Shown: one piece after another, positions 1 through 6,404 of the stretch
Layout: each line of letters starts with the position of its first letter
Position numbering within the stretch: the first letter of the stretch is position 1
DNA from: CAVLCC01 sp963624975
GTDB lineage: Bacteria; Actinomycetota; Coriobacteriia; Coriobacteriales; CADBOM01
Direction of reading: 5' to 3'
Length of the DNA stretch: 14,606 nt
Assembly: GCA_963624975.1 (NCBI GenBank)
Contig: CAVFRF010000070.1
Span: forward strand, 1-14,606
The notes under the pieces: generated by a model
What the model was told of the DNA's origin: nothing
Seen by the model: only the letters and a program-made list of their open reading frames with translations
The model's database searches: none
Translations under genes and position numbers: made by a program

Positions 1-67
1 GACTTTTGGCCGAAGGCCAACCTGAGCCGTTCAGATATACCGCGTGCGGGCACCCAGTGAGACCCGC
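1..67 (+). repeat. long-hairpin repeat, 3' half of a copy cut by the window edge
   Basis: These 67 bases are repeated exactly at 99-165, a period of 98. The copy begins in the linker of the element. It carries the small hairpin TTGGCC-GAA-GGCCAA (6-20), then a downstream arm (26-54), then the tail that separates units. The missing upstream arm should lie just left of the window. See the complete unit at 67-165 for the structure. I do not recognise the family. Confidence 0.8.
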
Positions 68-165
68 CAGGTGCCCGTGCGGGGTGTGTCTGAACGGCGA
101 CTTTTGGCCGAAGGCCAACCTGAGCCGTTCAGATATACCGCGTGCGGGCACCCAGTGAGACCCGC
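67..165 (+). repeat. long-hairpin repeat, complete copy
   Basis: The arm at 70-98 pairs with 124-152 over 29 positions with a single G-G mismatch. Four pairs are G-U on the plus strand. Between the arms is a linker with the apical hairpin TTGGCC (104-109), GAA, GGCCAA (113-118), flanked by an unpaired GACTT/CCTGA internal loop. The end of the preceding copy (26-54) can also pair with 70-98, so neighbouring units could refold with each other. The G-U pairs become A-C mismatches on the minus strand, which suggests that the plus-strand RNA is the folded form. The sequence does not read as a protein. Whether it is a REP/ERIC-like interspersed repeat, a small MITE or a processed RNA cannot be decided here. 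Confidence 0.8.
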
Positions 166-304
166 AAGCGCTGCGAGCGCACGGCGCCCCTCGCCCGCAA
201 TGTGCGCCTACGCTGCCCGACAGCGGGGCGGCCCGGGCTTTGCTATATAATTGCAAGCGTATATGCGCATATGCATGCTCTAGAAACGCGTCATAGGAGT
301 GCGA
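166..304 (+). promoter_or_regulatory. upstream region and possible promoter of the PBP gene
   Basis: A perfect TATAAT lies at 246-251, about 50 bases before the start codon, but the matching -35 position (about 223-228, GCGGGG) is poor. An alternative is TTGCAA at 251-256 as a -35 with a weak -10 further down. A perfect 12-bp palindrome, ATATGCGCATAT (261-272), lies where the 5' end of the transcript would be and could bind a regulator. The promoter is plausible from base composition and position only. Confidence 0.35.
295..299 (+). promoter_or_regulatory. ribosome binding site deciding the PBP start
   Basis: AGGAG at 295-299 lies 5 bases before ATG 305. An in-frame GTG at 299 overlaps this site, so the ATG is the better start. 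Confidence 0.7.
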
Positions 305-2470
305 ATGTCTCAAAGGACACGATTGCACGCGAGGCAGAAGAAGAGCCTCGCCAACCGAATCGCCGTGGTGTTCGGCATCGGGGTGCTGGCGATGCTGGCC
401 ATCGGCCTCACCGTGGGAGTGGGCCTCGCCCAGTCCTGGCTGCAAGACCTTCCCGACTACACCAACATCAACTCGTTCAGCCTCTCCAACAAGACGCGCG
501 TGTACGCGTCCGACGGCACAACGCTTCTGGCGGAGTTCTATCTCGAGGATCGCGAGCCGGTGGAGCTCAGCCAGATCTCGACCTACGCCAAGAACGCCAC
601 CGTGGCCACCGAGGACGAGAGGTTCTACGAGCACGGCGCCATCGACCCCGAGGGCATCTTGAGGGCGCTGATCGTGAACCTCTCCGGCTCCGGGCAGGAG
701 GGCGCGTCCACCATCACGCAGCAGCTCGTGCGCAACACGCTGCTGCTCGACGAGATGAACGAGATCTCGCTCAAGCGCAAGGTGCGCGAGGCCTACCTGG
801 CCATGCAGGTGGAGAAGATCTACACCAAGGACGAGATACTCAACATGTATCTCAACACCATCAACTACGGCGACGGCGCCTACGGCATCGAGTCGGCGGC
901 CAACCACTACTTCAGCAAGAGCGCGAAGGACCTCACGCTCGCGGAGTCGGCGCTGCTGGCGGCCATTCCGCAATCGCCTACCAACAACAACCCCAAGAAC
1001 AATCCCGACCGCGCCAAAGAGAGGCGCAACCTGGTGCTCGACAGGATGCTCTCCAACGGCTACATCACGCAGGAGGAGCACGACGAGGCGCAGGCATCCG
1101 ACCTCGACCTCAACCCCGCCGCCACCGACGAGCACAACGACGGCATCTACCAGTTCCCCTACTACACCTCGTGGATCCGCAAGCTGCTGCTCGACGAGTA
1201 CTCGAGCGAGGAGGTGTACAGCGGCGGCCTCACGGTGTACACGTCGCTGGACGTGAGCAAGCAGCAGGCGGCCGAGTCGGCCTGCAGCGAGAAGCTCGAC
1301 AGCCTCGACGACGACGTGGACATAGCGCTGTCGTCCATCGACCCGTCCAACGGCTACGTCGTGGCGCTGGTGGGCGGGCGCGACTACTACGAGGACCAGT
1401 TCAACCTGGCCACGCAGGCCTCGAGGCAGGCGGGTTCGTGCTTCAAGATGTTCACGCTGGTGGCGGCCATAGAAGCGGGCATTAGCCCCAGCACCTACAT
1501 CAGCTGCTCGTCGCCCGTGACCATCGGCAACTGGACGGTGGAGAACTACGGCGGCACATCGCAGGGCACCAAGACCATCCAGGGCGCCACGCAGGTGTCG
1601 TCCAACACGGGCTACGCCAGGCTCATCGACGTGGTGGGCGCCGACAAGGTGGTCGAGGTGGCCAAGCGCATGGGCATCACCAGCGAGCTTGAAGCGGTGC
1701 CCTCCATCACGCTGGGCAGCCAGGGAGTGAACACGCTGCAGATGGCCTCGGCCTACGCCACGCTGGCTTCGGGTGGCGTGTACCATGAGCCGGTGTTCAT
1801 CACCAAGGTGGAGAACTCCAAGGGCCAGGTGATCAAGGACGCCTCCGAGAACGCGGCCGGCAAGCAGGTGCTCACGCAAGAGGTCGCCAACGCCACGGTA
1901 AAGGTGCTCGAGAGCGTGGTTACCAGCGGCACCGCCACGAGGGCGCGCCTGTCGTCGGGGCAGGTGTCGGCCGGCAAGACGGGCACCTCGCAGAACTACC
2001 GCGACTCGATGTACTGCGGCATTACCCCGCAGCTTTCGACCTCGGTGTGGATCGGCGCCAGGCAGGAGCGCGCCGTGTCCGACAACATGGGCGGCTCCAA
2101 CTGCTGCCCCGTGTGGAAGGACTACATGACGGCGGCGCTCGAAGGTGCCGAGCAGAAGGACTTCGTGATGGCGAACGCGGCCGATCCGACGTACAGCTCG
2201 GAAGCTGCGGCGCAAATCGCCAAGAAGGGCTACTCGTCTGGAGGCGGCAGCTCGTCGTATTCGAGCGGCAACAGCAGCAGCTCGAGCGGCAACTCGTCCG
2301 GAGGCGGCACGTCTAGCGGAGGCGCCGACAGCGGGGGCGGAAGCGACTCAGGAGGAGGCGACTCTGGCGGGGGCGATTCCGGCGGAGGAGGCGACTCCGG
2401 AGGAGGCGACTCAGGTGGCGGCACCGGCGGAGGCGACTCCGGTGGTGGCGGCACCGGCGGCGACAGCTAG
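305..2470 (+). CDS. bifunctional class A penicillin-binding protein (PBP1a type)
   Basis: The 721-residue product should polymerise lipid II into glycan strands and cross-link the stem peptides at the outer face of the membrane. One membrane helix follows a basic N-terminus (about residues 20-45). The glycosyltransferase domain shows the signature EDERFYEHG with the catalytic Glu at about 103, then STITQQL (about 135), the KRKVRE region (about 158) and ILNMYLN (about 178). The transpeptidase domain has the nucleophile in SCFK (378-381), SSN (432-434) and KTGT (558-561). From about residue 643 the chain becomes a Ser tract and then Gly-Gly-Gly-Asp-Ser repeats to the end, a likely flexible wall-facing tail. 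The start is ATG 305 with AGGAG 5 bases upstream. A strong terminator follows at 2615-2647. The family is certain; the exact paralogue name (ponA or pbp1) is not. Confidence 0.95.
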   Translation: MSQRTRLHARQKKSLANRIAVVFGIGVLAMLAIGLTVGVGLAQSWLQDLPDYTNINSFSLSNKTRVYASDGTTLLAEFYLEDREPVELSQISTYAKNATVATEDERFYEHGAIDPEGILRALIVNLSGSGQEGASTITQQLVRNTLLLDEMNEISLKRKVREAYLAMQVEKIYTKDEILNMYLNTINYGDGAYGIESAANHYFSKSAKDLTLAESALLAAIPQSPTNNNPKNNPDRAKERRNLVLDRMLSNGYITQEEHDEAQASDLDLNPAATDEHNDGIYQFPYYTSWIRKLLLDEYSSEEVYSGGLTVYTSLDVSKQQAAESACSEKLDSLDDDVDIALSSIDPSNGYVVALVGGRDYYEDQFNLATQASRQAGSCFKMFTLVAAIEAGISPSTYISCSSPVTIGNWTVENYGGTSQGTKTIQGATQVSSNTGYARLIDVVGADKVVEVAKRMGITSELEAVPSITLGSQGVNTLQMASAYATLASGGVYHEPVFITKVENSKGQVIKDASENAAGKQVLTQEVANATVKVLESVVTSGTATRARLSSGQVSAGKTGTSQNYRDSMYCGITPQLSTSVWIGARQERAVSDNMGGSNCCPVWKDYMTAALEGAEQKDFVMANAADPTYSSEAAAQIAKKGYSSGGGSSSYSSGNSSSSSGNSSGGGTSSGGADSGGGSDSGGGDSGGGDSGGGGDSGGGDSGGGTGGGDSGGGGTGGDS

Positions 2471-2550
2471 CCAGCTCGCCGCAGACGGCGGCAGCAAGAT
2501 GCCGAGCGACACTCCGATGCCCACCCAGAGGGCTGCGGCGACAGCTAGCC
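2457..2550 (+). repeat. 16-bp direct repeat spanning the PBP stop codon
   Basis: GCGGCGACAGCTAGCC occurs at 2457-2472 and again at 2535-2550. The two copies are 78 bases apart, so the second is in the same frame and again reads Gly-Asp-Ser-stop. The 26-codon stretch between them lies beyond the real stop. This looks like a local duplication of the gene end. Confidence 0.7.
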
Positions 2551-2607
2551 GCAGCGAGCACGTCGCCCCACATCGCCGCCGCAGCGAGCATGTCGTCCCA
2601 CATCGAA
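2548..2607 (+). repeat. 30-bp tandem repeat, two copies
   Basis: GCAGCGAGCACGTCGCCCCA at 2551 is repeated with two changes at 2581, a period of 30 that includes the following CATC. It lies between the PBP stop and its terminator, in the probable 3' untranslated region. No function is apparent. Confidence 0.7.
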
Positions 2608-2614
2608 TAGCAAC

Positions 2615-2647
2615 AAAAAATGGGACCCCCGATGGGGTCCCATTTTT
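2615..2647 (+). terminator. rho-independent terminator after the PBP gene
   Basis: TGGGACCCC (2621-2629) pairs perfectly with GGGGTCCCA (2634-2642) over a 4-base loop, followed by TTTTT (2643-2647) and preceded by six A residues. The A and T runs extend the stem, so it could act in both directions. Confidence 0.9.
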
Positions 2648-2746
2648 ATGCACGCTCGGCACTCAGGCTGCCAAACATGTGGCTGATGTACTTGATGTCT
2701 CACGTTCCCCCACCTGGGGTCCCATTTTAATGCACGCTCGGCACTC
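2634..2746 (+). repeat. 31-bp direct repeat including half of the terminator
   Basis: 2634-2664 and 2716-2746 are identical except for one base (T to A). Both start with GGGGTCCCATTTT and end with the same 16 bases, ATGCACGCTCGGCACT, plus C. Only the first copy has the matching left half of the terminator stem; the second is preceded by CCCCCACCT and cannot form the full hairpin. Confidence 0.75.
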
Positions 2747-2802
2747 CCTCTCGCATATTTCAACGGGGCCCAATTACCACGAACCCTCGTCGCAAGCGCA
2801 CT

Positions 2803-3032
2803 CTTGACACAAATCGGGCCCCGACGGTTCAAAAACCCCAACATATGACGCAAGGACCGAGTTTCTCCCAATCTGCCCGAAAGCAATCGTAGTTGATAGA
2901 CAGGGAAATTAGCCTTCAAACACAACATATAGTCTTGAGCAATTTGCTCCACTCCTCCGACACCTGCCTGCAAGGCAAAATCCTCGTCATGTGTTGGGGT
3001 TTTTGAACCGTTGACCTCCGATTTATGTCAAG
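2803..3032. repeat. 230-bp near-palindromic element with 48-bp inverted ends (MITE-like)
   Basis: The left arm 2803-2850 and the right arm 2985-3032 are inverted repeats matching at about 41 of 48 positions by eye. CTTGACAC at 2803 matches ATGTCAAG at 3025-3032, and GTTCAAAAACCCC (2828-2840) matches its exact complement at 2995-3007. Most mismatches lie in one 6-base block (GCCCCG against AGGTCA), with equal arm lengths kept. The 134-bp core has no convincing reading frame. This is the size and shape of a MITE or an internally deleted insertion sequence. I found no clear target-site duplication, and the arms are not ends I recognise. The region is lower in GC than the genes around it. Confidence 0.6.
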
Positions 3033-3082
3033 ACAGCACCAACAGTCGAGATATCGCAAGAAAACGCGCCGTGAGATGACCT

Positions 3083-3115
3083 GCAAACAAAAGAGGCTCC
3101 CTTGAGGAGCCTCTT
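3083..3115 (-). terminator. rho-independent terminator after glmM
   Basis: AAGAGGCTCC (3091-3100) and GGAGCCTCTT (3106-3115) form a perfect 10-bp stem with a 5-base loop. Read on the minus strand the stem ends in TTTTGTTT, 26 bases after the glmM stop, so it closes the rplM-rpsI-glmM cluster. Confidence 0.88.
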
Positions 3116-3140
3116 CCATGCCAATATTTGCGCAGGCAAG

Positions 3141-4484
3141 CTAGCGAGCGGCATCTGCCTCGCGAATCGCGTCGGCTATCGAGTTGGCCACTCGGGCGGC
3201 CGTCTCGTCGTCGGCGGCTTCCACCATCACGCGCACGAGTTGCTCGGTGCCCGAGGCCCTCACCAGCACGTTGCCGTCGCTGCCGAGCGCCGCGGTTTCC
3301 TCCGCGATCTTGGCCACCACCGCGGGATCGCTCTCGAAGATGCCCTTGTCGGCTACCTCCACGTTCACCAGCGACTGCGGGAAGCGCGTCATCACCTGCG
3401 CAAGCTCGCTCATCTTCTTGCCGCTGCGTTTGAGCGCGGCCAGCAGGTTGAGCGCGGTGATCAGGCCGTCGCCAGTGGTGTTGTGCGCCAGGAAGATCAT
3501 GTGGCCCGACTGCTCGCCGCCCAGCACGTAGCCCTTCTCGCGCATGCGCTCCAGCACGTAGCGGTCGCCCACCTTGGTGAGTTCGATGCCGATGCCCTCG
3601 CGCTCCATCGCCTTGCGCAGGCCCAGGTTGCACATCACCGTGGACACGATGGCGTTGCCGTCCAGCAATCCGCGGTCGCGCAGGTCCACTGCGCAGATGG
3701 CCTCGATCTGGTCGCCATCCACGGGGTTGCCCAGCTCGTCGATGGCCTGCAGCCTGTCGGCATCGCCATCGTGGGCAAGGCCGAGGTCGGCGCCCTCTGC
3801 AAGCACGGCCTGCGTGGCCACCGCTAGGTTGGTCGAACCGCACTCCACGTTGATATCGTCGCCGTTGTAAGAGGTGTTGAGCGCCACGACCTGGGCTCCC
3901 AGCCTGCGCAGGGCCTCCGGCGTGGTCTCGCACGAGGCGCCGTGCCCGCAATCCACCACGATCCTGAGTCCCTCGAGGCTCACGTTCTGGCTGCCCAGCG
4001 ACTCCACCGCGTTGGCGATGTAGCGCTCGCGGGCGTCGGCCAGCACCTCCAGCTTGCCCACCGCGTCGCCCACGACCGGCTCGTCGGAGGGGCATCCGTC
4101 CTCGATGAACTGCTGCATCCGATCCTCAAGCTCGTCGGGCAGCTTGAATCCCTCGCTGCTGAAGAACTTGATGCCGTTGTACTTGGGAGGATTGTGGGAG
4201 GCCGAGATCACCACGCCGCCGTCGTAGCTGCCGGTGCTGGTGAGAAGCGCGATGCCCGGCGTGGGGATCACGCCCGCGTCGAACACGTTGCCCCCGGCCG
4301 ACATGATGCCGGCCGCCAGCGCACAGCCCAGCATGTCGCCGCTCCTACGCGTGTCGCGACCCACGACTATCTGCTTGCCCAGGAAGCGAACGGCCGCGCG
4401 CCCCAGGTCGAAGGCCAGCTTGGAATCCAGCTCGACGTTGGCCACTCCCCTCACGCCATCGGTTCCAAAAATGCGATGCGACAT
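3141..4484 (-). CDS. glmM: phosphoglucosamine mutase
   Basis: GlmM interconverts glucosamine-6-phosphate and glucosamine-1-phosphate, the cytoplasmic step feeding UDP-GlcNAc and so peptidoglycan. The 447-residue length is typical. It opens with the family start RIFGTDGVRG. The active-site loop ISASHNP (93-99) carries the phosphoserine at about Ser96. The metal-binding DGDADR is at 239-244. The sugar-binding GEQSGH is at 323-328 and the phosphate-binding RASGTE at 409-414. The ATG is preceded by GGGAGG with 6 bases of spacing. It is the last gene after rplM and rpsI, separated from rpsI by 120 bases that hold a 14-bp hairpin, and followed by a strong terminator. The GEQSGH motif fits GlmM rather than phosphomannomutase. 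Confidence 0.96.
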   Translation of the reverse strand: MSHRIFGTDGVRGVANVELDSKLAFDLGRAAVRFLGKQIVVGRDTRRSGDMLGCALAAGIMSAGGNVFDAGVIPTPGIALLTSTGSYDGGVVISASHNPPKYNGIKFFSSEGFKLPDELEDRMQQFIEDGCPSDEPVVGDAVGKLEVLADARERYIANAVESLGSQNVSLEGLRIVVDCGHGASCETTPEALRRLGAQVVALNTSYNGDDINVECGSTNLAVATQAVLAEGADLGLAHDGDADRLQAIDELGNPVDGDQIEAICAVDLRDRGLLDGNAIVSTVMCNLGLRKAMEREGIGIELTKVGDRYVLERMREKGYVLGGEQSGHMIFLAHNTTGDGLITALNLLAALKRSGKKMSELAQVMTRFPQSLVNVEVADKGIFESDPAVVAKIAEETAALGSDGNVLVRASGTEQLVRVMVEAADDETAARVANSIADAIREADAAR

Positions 4485-4503
4485 CTAAACCTCCCAAATG
4501 CTC

Positions 4504-4540
4504 GAAGAGCGAAGGCACGTAAGCCATGCCCTCGCTCTTC
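4504..4540 (-). promoter_or_regulatory. hairpin between rpsI and glmM
   Basis: 4504-4517 pairs with 4527-4540 over 14 positions, all Watson-Crick except one A-C or G-U position, with a 9-base loop. On the minus strand no T run follows, so it is not a standard terminator. It ends 7 bases from the glmM ribosome binding site (4491-4496). It could be an attenuator, an RNA-processing or stability hairpin, or a partial terminator lowering glmM transcription below the ribosomal genes. Confidence 0.5.
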
Positions 4541-4604
4541 TTAAAACTCTGCTTTTTAGTAGCTCCCGGCGCCTATGCAGCGCCAAGCCAATCGCCTGTA
4601 AAGA

Positions 4605-5000
<396 letters not shown>

Positions 5001-5001
5001 C

Positions 5002-5436
5002 TTAACCCTCCAGCTCGATCTTGCGCGGCTTCTGCGCTGCATGCGGATGCTCGGGTCCAGCGTAGACCTTGAGCTTCTTGGCCATCTCGCGACCAAGAGT
5101 GTTCTTGGGGAGCATGCCGCGCACAGCCTTCTCGATCACGCGCTCGGGATGCTTGGCGATGGCCTCCTGGAAGGTCTCCATCTTGAGTCCGCCGGGATGT
5201 CCGGTGTGCCTGTAGTACTCTTTGTCGGTGGTCTTGTTGCCGGTGACCCTGATCTTCTCGGCATTGATGACGATCACGAAATCTCCGGTATCGACATGCG
5301 GGGTGTACTGCGGCTTGGTCTTTCCGCGAAGGATTGCGGCGACCTGGGTTGCCAGACGGCCGAGCACCATGTCCTCGGCGTCGACGAGCAGCCACTCGCG
5401 CTCCACCTCACCGGGCTTCGCATAATAAGTCTTCAC
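5002..5436 (-). CDS. rplM: 50S ribosomal protein L13 (uL13)
   Basis: A 144-residue early-assembly protein of the large subunit. The sequence shows the family pattern: WLLVDAEDMVLGRLATQVA near the start, a GDFVIVINAEKIRVTG block, the KEYYRHTGHPGG motif and the RGMLPKNTLG segment. The start codon is GTG at 5436, preceded by GGAGGA with 5 bases between; no ATG fits. It is the first gene of the rplM-rpsI-glmM cluster, with a good promoter and a hairpin leader upstream. Confidence 0.97.
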   Translation of the reverse strand: MKTYYAKPGEVEREWLLVDAEDMVLGRLATQVAAILRGKTKPQYTPHVDTGDFVIVINAEKIRVTGNKTTDKEYYRHTGHPGGLKMETFQEAIAKHPERVIEKAVRGMLPKNTLGREMAKKLKVYAGPEHPHAAQKPRKIELEG

Positions 5437-5466
5437 GTGCTTCCTCCAATTTAATTACCTGGACGT

Positions 5467-5500
5467 GTTTTCATTAGCTTTCACGGGGCCTTCTGAAAAC
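5467..5500 (-). promoter_or_regulatory. hairpin in the rplM leader
   Basis: GTTTTCA (5467-5473) and TGAAAAC (5494-5500) form a 7-bp stem in the roughly 68-base leader of the rplM transcript. Ribosomal operons are often controlled by such leaders binding a product protein. I cannot match this one to a known L13 leader class, so regulation is only a possibility. Confidence 0.35.
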
Positions 5501-5510
5501 GAACTGTCCA

Positions 5511-5540
5511 ATCATAATGCCCGGCAAGTGCCCCCGTCAA
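5511..5540 (-). promoter_or_regulatory. promoter of rplM-rpsI
   Basis: On the minus strand TTGACG (5535-5540) is followed after 18 bases by TATGAT (5511-5516). This is a close match to a housekeeping sigma promoter, with a start point near 5504 and about 70 bases to the rplM GTG. It lies between the upstream gene's terminator and rplM, as expected. Confidence 0.7.
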
Positions 5541-5613
5541 TCGCCCCCGCCGCCCAGATTATGCAAACCGCCACCTCGACCGGGCGAGCGGGCACAGGTG
5601 CAAACGCAAAACA

Positions 5614-5645
5614 TCCCCCGGATTCCCTGAATGAAATCCGGGGGA
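5614..5645 (-). terminator. terminator after the YtxH-type gene
   Basis: TCCCCCGGATT (5614-5624) and AATCCGGGGGA (5635-5645) form a perfect 11-bp stem around a 10-base loop. On the minus strand it runs into TGTTTTGCGTTT. It separates the small upstream gene from the rplM promoter. Confidence 0.75.
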
Positions 5646-5722
5646 CGTCAACTGCTTTCGTAGGTGCCGGTTTTAACCAGCACGAACAGCGGGTGTCAAC
5701 CTCTGGCGAGGCTCAACCTCTG

Positions 5723-6118
5723 CTAGAACTGCGGAAGCTCGATGCCGTCGTCCTCGGCGGCAGCCTCAGCGGTCTCGGCAACCTCGGCCTCGACCTCCAC
5801 GCCGGCCTCCTCGGCAGCGGTGGCTGCTGCAGCGGCATCGGCGGCGTTCTTGGCAACCTGCTCGGAGATGATCTTGCGAGCAGCGTCGATCTTGGCCTGG
5901 AGCTGATCGTTCTTCTGATCCACTGCGGGGCGAATCGTCGAAACCGAAGACTGGAAGCGCTGGACTCCCTGCTGGTAGTACTCCTGGCCCTGATCCCAGA
6001 GCGAACGCGCGTGCTCGGCTGCCTCGGCCCTGGTCTCGGCTCCGGCCTTGGGGGCTAGAAAGATTCCAGCTGCCAGTCCGCAAAGAGCTCCTGCAAAGAA
6101 TGCTCCGCTTTTACTCAT
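5723..6118 (-). CDS. YtxH domain-containing small envelope protein
   Basis: The 131-residue product starts with a short hydrophobic segment rich in Gly and Ala (about residues 5-22) ending in LAPKAGAETR, the pattern of the YtxH family, so one membrane anchor is likely. After it comes an amphipathic, probably coiled-coil stretch (about 30-90) and then a low-complexity Ala/Glu tail ending in acidic residues and LPQF. The start is ATG 6118 with GAGGAGG 7 bases upstream; a TTG two codons earlier is less likely. It has its own terminator (5614-5645) and a possible extended -10 promoter (6196-6204), so it appears to be transcribed alone. Members of the family are often linked to general stress, but a molecular function is not known and I infer none. 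Confidence 0.8.
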   Translation of the reverse strand: MSKSGAFFAGALCGLAAGIFLAPKAGAETRAEAAEHARSLWDQGQEYYQQGVQRFQSSVSTIRPAVDQKNDQLQAKIDAARKIISEQVAKNAADAAAAATAAEEAGVEVEAEVAETAEAAAEDDGIELPQF

Positions 6119-6195
6119 GTTCAATCCTCCTCGAACCAGCTATCGCACCTCTTGCGACAGTGTCCATCCATGTATGCGTGCAAATGCAGTTTTTG

Positions 6196-6204
6196 ATTCT
6201 AGCA
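6196..6204 (-). promoter_or_regulatory. possible extended -10 promoter of the YtxH-type gene
   Basis: On the minus strand TGCTAGAAT gives an extended -10 (TAGAAT at 6196-6201), about 80 bases before the start. No convincing -35 is present. Confidence 0.35.
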
Positions 6205-6302
6205 CTTCGAAGCCCACAGCACCCCGAGAGTTGGCATGTGCCGCAAGAAAGTCACGCGATGCCCACATCAAGCCCGTCCCATCCCGCCGCACGGGCGCGC
6301 CC

Positions 6303-6331
6303 TTCGCGCTCAGGGCGCACATCTGTATAAT
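6303..6331 (+). promoter_or_regulatory. possible promoter of the flippase-like gene
   Basis: A perfect TATAAT at 6326-6331 has TTCGCG (6303-6308) 17 bases upstream as a weak -35. The hairpin GCGCCC/GGGCGC overlaps this spacer. The leader to the ATG at 6405 would be about 67 bases. Confidence 0.5.
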
Positions 6332-6404
6332 GTCATAGGCTCGAACGACGCAACCGACGCGCCGCGCGGGCACATCTACGTCAAGGCTCGACCGCGGGAG
6401 ACAG

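Larger units (their letters stand above)
2471..3140. other. gene-free interval between the PBP gene and glmM
   Basis: About 670 bases without a supportable gene. It holds the duplicated PBP stop region, a 30-bp tandem repeat, the PBP terminator, a 31-bp direct repeat, the 230-bp palindromic element and the glmM terminator. Open frames here are short, lack ribosome binding sites and cross the repeats. The accumulation of repeats suggests a tolerated insertion site. Confidence 0.7.

Noticed and set aside
1..165. CRISPR array
   Set aside because: The repeat is 67 exact bases in a 98-base period with only two copies, and the intervening part is the other arm of the same hairpin, not a spacer.
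142..1485. Long open frame on the plus strand overlapping the PBP gene
   Set aside because: Arg/His/Gln/Gly-rich frame-shadow of the PBP gene; it starts inside the hairpin repeat and has no ribosome site or recognisable domain.
2545..3119. Two minus-strand open frames (2545-2973 and 2916-3119) as a broken transposase
   Set aside because: They cross the tandem repeats, a terminator and the palindromic arms and show no transposase motif; the first is low-complexity at its end.
5465..6058. 197-codon open frame antisense to the YtxH-type gene
   Set aside because: It runs through a terminator and the rplM promoter and lacks a ribosome site; the opposite strand has the family motif and a good start.
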